A stretch of 64,000 nucleotides of DNA from Mycobacterium kubicae (GCF_015689175.1 NZ_CP065047.1:2790001-2854000), one strand, 5' to 3'. Counted from the stretch's first letter, positions 9,332 to 18,098 are shown. Notes: generated from the letters alone by a model not told the origin. Program-made: numbers and translations.

Positions 9332-9361
9332 GCCGAACGTGCAGCTGCCTTCACGTTCGGC
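9332..9361. terminator. Hairpin between convergent genes, likely bidirectional terminator
   Basis: gccgaacgtg (9332-9341) pairs perfectly with cacgttcggc (9352-9361) across a 10-base loop. It lies between the crotonase stop (9312) and the stop of the opposing flavoprotein gene (9377), where transcripts from both sides must end. There is no U-run, which is common for mycobacterial terminators. Confidence 0.55.
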
Positions 9362-9376
9362 CGGGTAGTCGCGCGG

Positions 9377-11074
9377 CTAGCGGCTCATCTCGCCGGCGAC
9401 CTTGCGTCCCGCGGCGTGTCGGGCGGCGACATACCCGAACACCATTGAGCTGGCGATGCTGGCACCCGCGCCCGGGTACGTCCGGCCCATCACCGTCGCG
9501 GTGGTGTTCCCGGTGGCATACAGACCTTCGATGACCCGGTCTTGCTCGTCGAGAACCTGCGCGTGCTCGTTGGTGATCACCCCACCGCACGTCCCGACAT
9601 CGGCGGGGAAGACTCTGGTTGCGTAATAGGGCGCACGGTCCAGCGGGCCTACGGCGGCGTTGGGCTTATACCCCGGATCGCCGAGACAGTCGTTGTACGC
9701 CGACTGGCCACGACCGAAGTCCGGATCGAGACCCTTCGCCGAAAACTGGTTGAACCGCTGCACCGTGCGGACCAATTCCTCGGCGGGAAGGTCGATCTGG
9801 CGGGCCAGCTCCGCGATGCTGTTGGCCCGCTTCACCGCGCCGCTCTCGACCAGCTCGGGAGGAAGGTGCTGACGATTGAGCGGGTTGGTCCCCGACACGT
9901 ACCGGCGTACGTACCCGTCGTCGAAGATCATCCAGCAGGGCACCGCCTTGTTGGCGTACATGGCCTTGCCGACTTCGACGTAGGAGTTCGACTCGTTGCA
10001 GAACCGCCGGCCGGTCGAGTCGACGTAGATGGCCCCTGGCCGTTGCCGTCCTGACCCCAGCGAAGCGGCAGCCGCCCCGCCGTTGGCGATGAAAACCGAT
10101 GGCAGCCACCATGCTTCGTCCAACAGATCGGTCTTGGCGCCCAGCCGCATCGCCGTCTGCAGAACTTCACCGGTGTCTCCGGCGTTCGCGATGGACCATT
10201 GACCTTCGTTGGGTTGGTCCCCGCTGTACTGCCGGCGCATCTCCGGATTGTGGCCGAACCCACCGGCAGCCAACAGGACACCCTTGCGGGCCTCGACATT
10301 CTCCGGCCTGCCGTCACGGATGATGCGGGCCCCGACAACCCTGCCGTCTTCGACGATCAGGTCGTCCATGGCGGCATTCGTCCACAGCGGCGGTTGCCCG
10401 TCACCGAGGTCGATCAGCACCTTGAGCATCTGGCCGATCAGTGACGCGCCGTTGGTGAGGACTTGACGCCGCGCCACCCGGGCGGCGTTGGTGCGCGCGA
10501 ATACCTTCGCGGCGACGGCGAACGCGCGTGGTGAGCGGTTGTAGTACTGCACGGAACGCAATTCGTTGGTCAACACCACATAGCCGTAGTTCTTGGCCAG
10601 CGACGGTTGCACCTTGTCGCTCCATGGGCCCAGTTCGGCGGCGTCGAAGGGAATGCCTTCCACGGCGCGGCCGAACTCATTGCCGCCCTTGTGGTTCGGG
10701 TAGTAGTCGCTCCAGCCGGCGCAGCGGATCAAGCGAACGCCTTTGCGGAGCAGGAAATTGATCATCTCGTAACCGGCGGTGAGGAACATCTCCCGGCGGG
10801 CCGGCGACGATGCCGCACCGATGTCACCGACCACGTCAGCCAGGTAAGCCAGGCCGTCCTCGTGCGAGTCGGTGACGCCGTCGGCACGCATCAAGGGGTT
10901 GTTGGGTATCCAGACGATTCCGCCGGACAGACCGGTCGAGCCGCCTACCAGCGCCTGCTTTTCGACGATCAACGGTTTGAGTCCGCAGTCCAGTGCGGCC
11001 AAGCCGGCCACCATGCCACCTCCGCCGCTACCGGCGATGACCAGATCGACGGAGCGGTCCCACTCGGTAGTCAT
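9377..11074 (-). CDS. FAD-dependent dehydrogenase, 3-ketosteroid delta-1-dehydrogenase-like
   Basis: A 565-residue flavoprotein of the succinate dehydrogenase/KstD group. The FAD-binding Rossmann segment is DLVIAGSGGGGMVAGLAALDCG, followed by IVEKQALVGGSTGLSGGIVWIPNN, a hallmark of KstD-like enzymes. GVLLAAGGFGHNPEMRRQY is the second FAD strand, and GTCGGVITNEHAQVLDEQDRVIEGLYATGN with GRTYPGAGASIASSMVFGYVAAR closes the fold. KstD enzymes introduce a ring double bond in 3-ketosteroids; here a ring-dehydrogenation role fits, but the substrate is open. Its start overlaps the upstream Rieske stop by 4 bases, and it is the last gene of the nine-gene minus-strand cluster. Confidence 0.85.
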   Translation of the reverse strand: MTTEWDRSVDLVIAGSGGGGMVAGLAALDCGLKPLIVEKQALVGGSTGLSGGIVWIPNNPLMRADGVTDSHEDGLAYLADVVGDIGAASSPARREMFLTAGYEMINFLLRKGVRLIRCAGWSDYYPNHKGGNEFGRAVEGIPFDAAELGPWSDKVQPSLAKNYGYVVLTNELRSVQYYNRSPRAFAVAAKVFARTNAARVARRQVLTNGASLIGQMLKVLIDLGDGQPPLWTNAAMDDLIVEDGRVVGARIIRDGRPENVEARKGVLLAAGGFGHNPEMRRQYSGDQPNEGQWSIANAGDTGEVLQTAMRLGAKTDLLDEAWWLPSVFIANGGAAAASLGSGRQRPGAIYVDSTGRRFCNESNSYVEVGKAMYANKAVPCWMIFDDGYVRRYVSGTNPLNRQHLPPELVESGAVKRANSIAELARQIDLPAEELVRTVQRFNQFSAKGLDPDFGRGQSAYNDCLGDPGYKPNAAVGPLDRAPYYATRVFPADVGTCGGVITNEHAQVLDEQDRVIEGLYATGNTTATVMGRTYPGAGASIASSMVFGYVAARHAAGRKVAGEMSR

Positions 11075-12459
11075 CGCGCCTCCAAGGTGTCTGACGTGAA
11101 GCCGAGGTCGGCGATCGGCACGTCGATGGTGGTATTGGTCTTCTGGATGGCCGGCAGTAACGAGTCGTAGGGCAAGCCGGCCAGGAATCCGTCGATGACG
11201 CGCTCGAAGTTGGAGATCAGCCCTTCGATCTGGTCGGACAACCGCATGAACTCAAAGCCCTTGGAGTGCAGCCCTTTCTGCTGTCGGGGCAGGTTGGAGA
11301 AGTCCTGGGCGGGAATCGGCGGCCACCGTGGGTCATCGGGCGCCATCGGCTCCGGAGGCGTGGGGCGACCCGCCGAGAGATCGGAGGGAAAGCGGGTCAA
11401 AGACCAGATTTCGAACAGCGTCTCTTCTGGTCCCAGCGGCCGGATCCGGTACGACGAGGCGCTGCTGTAGGTGGGCAAGATGAAGTGGTGGGGGAAGCCG
11501 AATCCGATGGCGTCGGTGATCTTTCGCCGCACCAAATCGTTGAGGTCGGGCATGTCACTGCCCCGGGCCCGATGCCAGTTGACGACGGCGTCATTGAGGG
11601 TGCGCTTCCAGGCGGCCATTGCCTCGGCCGGATCCGACGGCAAGTCGATGTTCTGCAGGCCCTCGGCGATGCGGATGTCGTTTTCGTGGGTCATTCCACC
11701 CATGCCGTCGCCCAGCGTCCGCATGAAATACAAGCTGCTCTGGATGATCGGGTGCACCGCTGCGGCGCTGCCGGTCTGCGCCGAGGGCAACAGTTGGGGA
11801 TGGGTTTGGGGCACGTGGTAGCCCTCCATGAAGGCCGCCGTCGCCAACTTCCAGTTCACCGGGAGCCGGCACGATTGCCACCATTCGGTGCGCAGGTTCT
11901 CCACTTTCCACGCGTCGTAGATGGAGGCGAACGGCTCCAGCCAGTCGCGTAACGCCGGGGCGTCGTCGTCGAGGTTGATCCACGCGCAGCCACCCCACAG
12001 CTCGCACCGCACGGAGACCAATTGCAGCTCGTCCGGGGACAGATTGTCCTCGGCGAACACCTCCGGACGCAGCACGAAGGTGCTTCGACCGTCGATACCC
12101 CAGCACCAACCGTGGAACGGGCAGACGAAGGTGCGCCGGGAACCGTTGCCCTCCACCAACTTCACGCCCCGATGGCGGCAGGCGTTGTGGTAAGCCCGCA
12201 CGGTGTGGCTGTCGGTGCGCACCACAATGATGGACTGGTCGAGGATTTCGTACTCGACGAAGTCACCGGTCTTGGGTATCTCTTCCAGGCGGCACGCCAT
12301 CTGCCACACGCGCGGCCAGAACATCTCGTTCTCCAGCGCGTAGAACTCCGGGTCGTAATAGCGCTGCTTGGGGATTCGGTCCGGGGTTTGCACCGCCCAG
12401 GGCACCGGCAGCGGTGTCCAGTTGGCGTCGGTCCGTACCGAACCCATGTCTAGGGCCAT
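11071..12459 (-). CDS. Aromatic ring-hydroxylating dioxygenase, alpha subunit (Rieske)
   Basis: A 462-residue terminal oxygenase. Rieske ligands are Cys94-x-His96 (ACRHRGVKLV) and Cys113-x2-His116 (VCPFHGWCWG). The catalytic domain carries FMEGYHVPQTHPQL, the E..GYH..xxxH iron site. Its length matches classical alpha subunits, unlike the shorter KshA-like protein at 3313. No beta subunit or reductase is adjacent, so electrons must come from elsewhere. It sits between fadD and the KstD-like gene in one cluster, suggesting oxidation of a CoA-activated or free ring acid. Confidence 0.87.
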   Translation of the reverse strand: MALDMGSVRTDANWTPLPVPWAVQTPDRIPKQRYYDPEFYALENEMFWPRVWQMACRLEEIPKTGDFVEYEILDQSIIVVRTDSHTVRAYHNACRHRGVKLVEGNGSRRTFVCPFHGWCWGIDGRSTFVLRPEVFAEDNLSPDELQLVSVRCELWGGCAWINLDDDAPALRDWLEPFASIYDAWKVENLRTEWWQSCRLPVNWKLATAAFMEGYHVPQTHPQLLPSAQTGSAAAVHPIIQSSLYFMRTLGDGMGGMTHENDIRIAEGLQNIDLPSDPAEAMAAWKRTLNDAVVNWHRARGSDMPDLNDLVRRKITDAIGFGFPHHFILPTYSSASSYRIRPLGPEETLFEIWSLTRFPSDLSAGRPTPPEPMAPDDPRWPPIPAQDFSNLPRQQKGLHSKGFEFMRLSDQIEGLISNFERVIDGFLAGLPYDSLLPAIQKTNTTIDVPIADLGFTSDTLEAR

Positions 12460-12484
12460 GTCGTCATCCCTCTTCGCTCGTCAC

Positions 12485-14020
12485 TCACACTATCCGGGAC
12501 ACCCGCCCCTGCCAGTAGCGCTCCCGGATACGCCGCTTGTACAGTTTGCCGTTCGGGTCTCGCGGTAACTGCGGGTCGAATTCGATTGTGCGAGGGCACT
12601 TGTAGGTCGCCAGCTTGCTTCGGCAGTAGGCGATCAGTTCGGCCTCGAGATCCGCCCCGACCGTGACATCGGCGGCCGGTTGCACGACCGCCTTGACCTC
12701 CTCGCCGAATTCGTCGTTGGGTACGCCGAACACGGCTGCATCCACCAGTTTCGGGTGCATGATCAGAAGGTTCTCGACCTCCTGCGGATAGATGTTGACC
12801 CCGCCGGAGACGATCATGAAGGTCGACCGGTCGGTCAGGTAGAGGTAGCCGTCGGCGTCGACGTAGCCCATGTCGCCCAGGGAGCGCCAGCCGTGCTCGT
12901 TGTAGACCGATGCCGTCTTGGCCGGATCCTTGAAGTACTCGAAGTCCGGCCCCCCTTCGAAGTACAACTCCCCGGACTGCCCGACGGGCAGCTCGTTGCC
13001 GTCGTCGCCGACGACGTGGACCTTGGACATGGGTATGCCGACCGAGCCTGGGTGAGCCAGCCACTCTTCTGGGCCGATCACGGTGCCCGCGAATCCTTCT
13101 GTGCCACCGTAGTATTCATGGATGATCGGCCCGAACCAGTCCATCATGCGGTGCTTGACGTCGACCGGGCAGGGTGCGGCGGCGTGAATCACGCACCGCA
13201 AACTCGACACGTCGTAACGCCGGCGCACCGCTTCGGGAAGTTTGAGCATGCGGACGAACATCGTCGGCACGAATTGAGCGTGTGTGACGCCATGGGTCTC
13301 GATCAACTGCAGTACGGTTTCGGCGTCGAACTTGGGCATCAGGACGCAAGTGGCGCCGACCCGGTGCACGGCCATGGTGTAGTTGACCCCCGCGGCGTGG
13401 TAGAGCGGCGCGGGGGACAGGTACACACTGGAGCTGTCCATGCCGTAGCGGTGAATCAACGCCATCTCGAGCACCGACTGCGCCCAGGAACCGTTGCCGT
13501 CAGCAGGAAGCGGTCGGCGAACGGCCTTGGGCCGGCCGGTGGTTCCCGAGGAGTAGAGCATCTCGGACCCGTCGGACAGTGCCGGCGGGTCGCCCGCGAC
13601 GGGCAGCGCGTCCTCATAGGAGACCCAGCCCGGCCAACCGCCCCCGACCGCCACATGGACGTCGACGCCCGTGTTGACCTCGCGGACATGCGCCGCGAGG
13701 TCGGCCATCGAAGCGTCGATGAAGACCACTCTGGCGTCGGAGTCGTCGATGACGTAGGCGACTTCCGCATCGGTGAAATGGGTGTTGACGGCGGTGTAGT
13801 AAAGACCCGAAAGCTGGCATCCCCAAGTGATTTCCAGGAACTCAGGGCGGTTGGGCAACACCAGGGCAACGCCGTCGCCGCGCCGCAACCCGGCGTCGTG
13901 CAAAAAGGCCGCCACGCGTTGACTGCGGGCATACAACTCGCCGAACGATATCGTGTGGCCCCCGGGCAGGAGCAAAGCCGGCGACGCCGCAGCTGTGATC
14001 GCGTGATCGGCGATGTTCAC
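12485..14020 (-). CDS. Acyl-CoA synthetase (AMP-forming ligase, FadD type)
   Basis: A 511-residue ANL-superfamily enzyme that activates a carboxylic acid to its CoA thioester via an acyl-adenylate. Motifs are the P-loop-like MLYSSGTTGRPKAV, EYYGGTEGFAG, the hinge region SLGDMGYVDADGYLYLTDR and the C-terminal catalytic lysine in LPRDPNGKLYKRRIRE. 'STFMIVSGGVNIYPQEVENLL' is the usual A8 region. The start is a GTG at 14020 preceded by aggggtg. The substrate is unknown. Its position between a crotonase and a Rieske oxygenase fits activation of an aromatic or alicyclic acid at the entry of the pathway. Confidence 0.9.
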   Translation of the reverse strand: MNIADHAITAAASPALLLPGGHTISFGELYARSQRVAAFLHDAGLRRGDGVALVLPNRPEFLEITWGCQLSGLYYTAVNTHFTDAEVAYVIDDSDARVVFIDASMADLAAHVREVNTGVDVHVAVGGGWPGWVSYEDALPVAGDPPALSDGSEMLYSSGTTGRPKAVRRPLPADGNGSWAQSVLEMALIHRYGMDSSSVYLSPAPLYHAAGVNYTMAVHRVGATCVLMPKFDAETVLQLIETHGVTHAQFVPTMFVRMLKLPEAVRRRYDVSSLRCVIHAAAPCPVDVKHRMMDWFGPIIHEYYGGTEGFAGTVIGPEEWLAHPGSVGIPMSKVHVVGDDGNELPVGQSGELYFEGGPDFEYFKDPAKTASVYNEHGWRSLGDMGYVDADGYLYLTDRSTFMIVSGGVNIYPQEVENLLIMHPKLVDAAVFGVPNDEFGEEVKAVVQPAADVTVGADLEAELIAYCRSKLATYKCPRTIEFDPQLPRDPNGKLYKRRIRERYWQGRVSRIV

Positions 14021-14048
14021 AACAGCACCCCTGGTTCGCTGGGCAGCC

Positions 14049-14924
14049 TCAAGTGGCCGTGGCGCCGTCGGTCGACGCGGCGGCGGCGGCGGCTTGCCGG
14101 CGCGCCTGCTCGGACGGCAGCACCTTGTCCTTGAAGACCTGCTGGATAAGTTCCTGGACGTCCTTGCTGATCGAGGCGAGGGCGACCAGGTCGTTGGAGC
14201 TCTGCCAGTGCACTCGCATGCCCATCAGCTCCCAGGCACGCTTCAGGTTGGCCTTGGTGGCCAGCAGCGTCGTCATCGGCGCCTGCGCGATATGGCGGGC
14301 GATGGCGTCCACGCGGGCGTCCAGCTGATCGCGCGGAACCACCTCGTTGACCAGACCCACTTCGAGCGCCTTCTTGGCGTCGATGACTTCGGCCAGGAAC
14401 AGGTAGTACGCGGCGCGCCGCCAGTTCATGAAAACCCATGGCTCGATGGAGCATTCGCCGGACGGCATGCCGAATCCCTGCAGCGGCGGGTAGGAGAAGT
14501 AGGCGTCCTCGGCGGCGATGACGATGTCGGTGGTCAGGCCCATGTGGGTGCCGCCCCCTACGCAATAGCCGTGCACCTGGGCAATGGTGGGCTTGGAGAA
14601 CTCCCACAGGTTCAGCGTCGGCTTGACGAACAGGTCGCTCTGCGGCTTCCAGGGATGGCCCATCTTCATAGCGCCTTCGACGAACGCCGGATAATCGACG
14701 GCGTTGTTGCCGATGGCGTGGCCGGAACAGAAGCCCTTGCCGTTGGCCTTGAGGACGAGCACCTTGATGTCGTAGTCACGGTCCGCATCCAGCAGAGCGG
14801 CGTCGACTTCTTCGGCCAGTTTCTGATCCTGCGCGTTGGCCTTCTCCGGCCAGTTGAGCGTGATCTTGGCGATCGGACCTTCTTTTTGGTAGATGATTCT
14901 TTCGCGGGTCTCGTTGAGGTCCAT
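14049..14924 (-). CDS. Enoyl-CoA hydratase/isomerase (crotonase) family protein
   Basis: A 291-residue crotonase. Shown by RIIYQKEGPIAKITLNWPEKA, KVLVLKANGKGFCSGHAIG (first oxyanion strand), KPTIAQVHGYCVGGGTHMGL (second) and ALEVGLVNEVVPRDQL. As in its paralogue at 8464, the usual glutamates appear replaced (FSYPPLQG and a Tyr-rich RRAAYYLFLAE stretch). It may therefore be an isomerase, hydrolase or C-C lyase rather than a simple hydratase. The C-terminus ends in an Ala-rich tail (RRQAAAAAAS). It is 16 bases from the lipoyl gene and 28 from fadD. Confidence 0.87.
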   Translation of the reverse strand: MDLNETRERIIYQKEGPIAKITLNWPEKANAQDQKLAEEVDAALLDADRDYDIKVLVLKANGKGFCSGHAIGNNAVDYPAFVEGAMKMGHPWKPQSDLFVKPTLNLWEFSKPTIAQVHGYCVGGGTHMGLTTDIVIAAEDAYFSYPPLQGFGMPSGECSIEPWVFMNWRRAAYYLFLAEVIDAKKALEVGLVNEVVPRDQLDARVDAIARHIAQAPMTTLLATKANLKRAWELMGMRVHWQSSNDLVALASISKDVQELIQQVFKDKVLPSEQARRQAAAAAASTDGATAT

Positions 14925-14940
14925 ACGTCCAGCCTTTCGT

Positions 14941-15177
14941 TTAGGAAGTGATGACGCCGATTTCGGCGCCGATGTCGTAAGTGGTCCCGATCTGACCCGT
15001 CCATTGCACGGTGCCCGACGCGCCGGCCTCGATCTCTTGTTCCACTTTCTCGGTGGCGATCACGTAGATCGGCGTGCCCTCTTCGACGTGTTCGCCGGCG
15101 TCAACCAGCAGGTCGGTGAGTTCGGCCTCCGAGACCGCGACGGAGACTCGCGGAATGCGAATGATGAACTCACCCAT
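14941..15177 (-). CDS. Stand-alone lipoyl/biotinyl-domain protein
   Basis: A 78-residue protein that is a single lipoyl-type domain: EFIIRIPRVSVAVSEAEL, DAGEHVEEGTPIYVIATEKVEQEI, then GTVQWTGQIGTTYDIGAEIGVI. Lys44 in TEKVEQEI occupies the hairpin turn where lipoyl domains carry the modified lysine ('TDK/TEK'), rather than the 'MKM' typical of biotin carriers. So lipoate is the better guess. Normally this domain is the N-terminus of an E2 acyltransferase; here no linker, E1/E3-binding or catalytic domain follows. It overlaps the 3' end of the E1-beta gene by 8 bases and is clearly part of the same operon. Confidence 0.82.
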   Translation of the reverse strand: MGEFIIRIPRVSVAVSEAELTDLLVDAGEHVEEGTPIYVIATEKVEQEIEAGASGTVQWTGQIGTTYDIGAEIGVITS

Positions 15178-16168
15178 GCACTTCCGCTTTCTCCAAGGTG
15201 CGTTGCGCGGCTGCCACGATGCGTGCGGGGGAGGGGAACACCTGCGCTTCGAGCGCCGCGGCGGCAGGATTCGGAACAAACCTGGCGCCCACCCGTTCGA
15301 CGGGTGCGGCGAGTTCACCGAACAATTCGGATTGCAAGATGGCGGCGATCTCGGCACCGGGCCCGCCGAACACAACCGCGTCGTGGACGATCACCACTCG
15401 CCGGGTGCGGCGCGCGGATTCGACGATGGTCTCGACGTCCAGCGGCAGGAGCGTGCGCAGGTCGACGACCTCAGCGTTCACGTTTTGGTCGGCCAGAGTG
15501 GCCGCTGCCGCCAGTGCGTCGTGCACGCTACGGCCGTAACTGATCAGGGTGACATCGGTGCCGGGCCGCTTGATATCGGCCTTACCCAAGGGTATCGAGA
15601 AGTTCGGGTCGACGGGCACCGGTCCCTTTCTGCTCTGCAGGCGGACGGTTTCGACGAACAGGCAAGGATCCTCGTCGAAGATGGCGGCGCTGAGCAATCC
15701 TTTGCCGTCGCGCGGAGTCGAAGGCACGATCACCTTCATCCCCGGAATGTGCATGAACCATGCCTCCAGGCTCTGCGAATGGGTGGCGCCGGTGGCCAAC
15801 CCGCCGTACACCTGGGTGCGGATGGTGATCGGAGCGCTGGTCCGGCCCGCGGTCATGAAACGCAGCTTGGCGGCGTTGTTGATCAGTTGGTCCGCGGCGA
15901 TTCCGATGAAGTCCATGATCATGATCTCCGCGACGGGCAACAGGCCGTCGATCGCCGCACCGATGGCCGCACCGACAATCGCGGCCTCGGAGATCGGGGT
16001 GTCCAGGACCCGCTCGTGCCCATACTTCGTCGACAGCCCGGCGGTGGGCCCGGTGGCGCCCGGGTCGGCGATGTCCTCGCCGAGCAGGAACACCCGCTCG
16101 TCGGCCTGCAGCGCTTGATCGAGCGCGAGGTTCAGCGCCTCGCGCATCGTCATCTCTTTTTCTTCCAT
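15170..16168 (-). CDS. 2-oxo acid dehydrogenase-type E1 component, beta subunit
   Basis: A 332-residue transketolase-fold subunit. MTMREALNLALDQALQADERVFLLGEDIADPGAT is the conserved start of pyruvate/acetoin/branched-chain E1-beta. DTPISEAAIVGAAIGAAIDGL, PVAEIMIMDFIGIAADQLINNAAKLR and GATHSQSLEAWFMHIPGMKV follow, with VTLISYGRSVHDALAAA and EVVDLRTLLPLD as the C-terminal domain. It pairs with the E1-alpha subunit to form a thiamine-diphosphate heterotetramer. The ATG at 16168 is used, with aggaag upstream; longer in-frame starts would overlap E1-alpha. It overlaps the lipoyl gene. Confidence 0.88.
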   Translation of the reverse strand: MEEKEMTMREALNLALDQALQADERVFLLGEDIADPGATGPTAGLSTKYGHERVLDTPISEAAIVGAAIGAAIDGLLPVAEIMIMDFIGIAADQLINNAAKLRFMTAGRTSAPITIRTQVYGGLATGATHSQSLEAWFMHIPGMKVIVPSTPRDGKGLLSAAIFDEDPCLFVETVRLQSRKGPVPVDPNFSIPLGKADIKRPGTDVTLISYGRSVHDALAAAATLADQNVNAEVVDLRTLLPLDVETIVESARRTRRVVIVHDAVVFGGPGAEIAAILQSELFGELAAPVERVGARFVPNPAAAALEAQVFPSPARIVAAAQRTLEKAEVHG

Positions 16169-16181
16169 CAATGCGGCTTCC

Positions 16182-17174
16182 TCACACGGGGAACTTGATC
16201 GCGGTCGCGTACACGTCGTGGTCGAGTTCATCGCTCGACGGGGAGTCCGCGCTGATTACCGATTTCAGCGCCGCTTCCACCGTGTCGAGGGCTTGCTGTT
16301 CGATGCGGTCGAGTTCGTTGTCGTCGCAGATGCCGGCGTCGGCGAGGTGGGCGCGGAATCGCGGCACCGGGTCGGCCGAGACCGCGGCCGCCAGTTGCTC
16401 TTTGGGTATATAGGGCATCCGGTCGCCGAAGTAGTGGCCGCGGAAGCGAAACGTCACGCACTCCAGCAACGTCGGGCCACCGCCGCTGCGCGCTCGATCC
16501 AGCGCCTCGTCCAGGGCAGCCTTGACCGCCAGCGGATCATTACCGTCGACGCGGACACCCGGCATGCCGTAGCCGGCGGCGCGGTCGGCGACGTGCTCGA
16601 GTTTCATCGTGTCGGCGGTCGGTGTCATTTCCGCGTAGAGGTTGTTCTGGCAGACGAACACCAGTGGTAGGTCCCACAGCGCGGCCATGTTCGCCGCCTC
16701 ATGGAATGAGCCGGTGTTCGTGGCTCCGTCACCGAAGCTGACCACGGTGACGCGGTCGAGACCTTTACGCTGGCCCGCCATCGCCAGCCCGACCGCCACC
16801 GGCGGTCCGGCTCCGACGATTCCGGTCGAGAGCATGACACCCACTTCCGGTTTGGCGATGTGCATGGTGCCGCCCTTGCCGCGCGCGGCGCCCACCGTGC
16901 GGCCCATCATCTCGCCGTAGATCTCCTCCAAGGGAACACCTTTTCCGATGAGGTCGTGCAGTCCCCGGTAGGTCGTCACCAACTGGTCGTCAGGCCGCAA
17001 CGACACACCCATGGCGGCGGCGATGGCTTCCTGGCCCCGCGACGGCCAGTACACGCACATAAACTCTCCGGTGCTGATGCCCTTGGACAGCCGGTCGTCG
17101 GCTGCCTTCATCAGCGTCATCAGCTCGTAGAGACGGCGCTCAGTCTGCGCTGACTGGCCGTTCGAGTCGCTCAC
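16182..17174 (-). CDS. 2-oxo acid dehydrogenase-type E1 component, alpha subunit
   Basis: A 330-residue TPP-binding subunit. The thiamine-diphosphate motif is GDGATNTGSFHEAANMAALW... QNN (Gly148 to Asn178). TTYRGLHDLIGKGV, RGKGGTMHIAKPEVGVMLSTGIVG and AVGLAMAGQRKG match acetoin- and pyruvate-dehydrogenase E1-alpha. The C-terminus CVTFRFRGHYFGD.MPYIP is typical ('T.R..GHS..D'). The complex decarboxylates a 2-oxo acid or cleaves an alpha-hydroxyketone and passes the acyl group to lipoate. It is 13 bases ahead of E1-beta and 48 bases after the SDR gene. No E2 core or E3 gene is in the window. Confidence 0.88.
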   Translation of the reverse strand: MSDSNGQSAQTERRLYELMTLMKAADDRLSKGISTGEFMCVYWPSRGQEAIAAAMGVSLRPDDQLVTTYRGLHDLIGKGVPLEEIYGEMMGRTVGAARGKGGTMHIAKPEVGVMLSTGIVGAGPPVAVGLAMAGQRKGLDRVTVVSFGDGATNTGSFHEAANMAALWDLPLVFVCQNNLYAEMTPTADTMKLEHVADRAAGYGMPGVRVDGNDPLAVKAALDEALDRARSGGGPTLLECVTFRFRGHYFGDRMPYIPKEQLAAAVSADPVPRFRAHLADAGICDDNELDRIEQQALDTVEAALKSVISADSPSSDELDHDVYATAIKFPV

Positions 17175-17222
17175 TGCATCCTCCAGGTTCGTTGCGCGCC
17201 AGCCACGTTGGCGCCGGCGTCG

Positions 17223-18098
17223 TCACGCTCCCGACCACGGCCTCACTTTGAGGAAGCCGCCGGCATCCACCCGCAATTGCTGGCCGGTGATATACCGCGC
17301 GGCGTCGGACGCGAGAAACAGCACGGCCTCGCTGATGTCCTCGGGCTCCACATAGGGGACGGGCATCGCCTGCACCAAGGGGAAGATGGGCTCGGCGTCT
17401 TCCCGAGTCGGGTTCTGCAGATCGGGACGGAAGGCCCGGTACATGGGAGCGCTGTGCAACATGTCGGTGTTGACATTGGTCGGGTGCACCGCGTTCATCC
17501 GTATGGAAAACGATGCCAGTGATCGGGCGAAATCGTTAACGTAGTGCGCCGCAGCGATCTTCGCGAAGGCGTAACCGGCGCCGCCGGGGCCACCGTCGAT
17601 GCCGCTGGTGTTCATCGACGACATGAAAGCGGCGTTGGACCCGATGACGATGATCGATGCCCCCGCTTGCAGATGCTTGAGACTGGCGTGGACCAGGTTG
17701 AGGACCCCGACCAGGTCGACGTCGACCGCGTCAGCGAACGCCTGTGGTGGCAACCCGGCGGTCAGCGGACAGATGCCGGCGTTCGCGACCACGATGTCGA
17801 GATGGCCGAACTCGGCAACGCCGTCGTCGATGGCCGCGGACAGGGCCGCCCGGTCGCGAACGTCAGCGATCGCGGTGAACACCCGTTGGCCCTCTTTCTC
17901 GACCAAGCGCGCGGTCTCGTCGAGATCCTCTGGCCGCGCCAGTGGGTACTCGTTGGTCTCGATGTCGGCGCACAGATCGACCGCGATGATGTCGGCGCCC
18001 TCGGCGGCCAGCAGCCTCGCATGCGAGCGGCCCTGACCGCGCGCGGCTCCGCTGATCACCGCTACTTTCCCAGCTACTCGGCCCTTTTCCAGGCTCAT
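17223..18098 (-). CDS. Mycofactocin-coupled SDR family oxidoreductase
   Basis: A 291-residue short-chain dehydrogenase. The cofactor turn is VISGAARGQGRSHARLLAAEGAD, followed by an insertion (EYPLARPEDLDETARLVEKE) typical of mycofactocin-coupled SDRs, which hold NAD without exchanging it and pass electrons to mycofactocin. DVRDRAALSAAIDDGVAEFG and IVVANAGICPL are conserved. The catalytic Ser lies in IIVIGSNAAF and the Tyr-x3-Lys in GYAFAKIAAAH. It is the first gene of the minus-strand cluster and probably oxidises an alcohol intermediate of the pathway. Confidence 0.9.
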   Translation of the reverse strand: MSLEKGRVAGKVAVISGAARGQGRSHARLLAAEGADIIAVDLCADIETNEYPLARPEDLDETARLVEKEGQRVFTAIADVRDRAALSAAIDDGVAEFGHLDIVVANAGICPLTAGLPPQAFADAVDVDLVGVLNLVHASLKHLQAGASIIVIGSNAAFMSSMNTSGIDGGPGGAGYAFAKIAAAHYVNDFARSLASFSIRMNAVHPTNVNTDMLHSAPMYRAFRPDLQNPTREDAEPIFPLVQAMPVPYVEPEDISEAVLFLASDAARYITGQQLRVDAGGFLKVRPWSGA

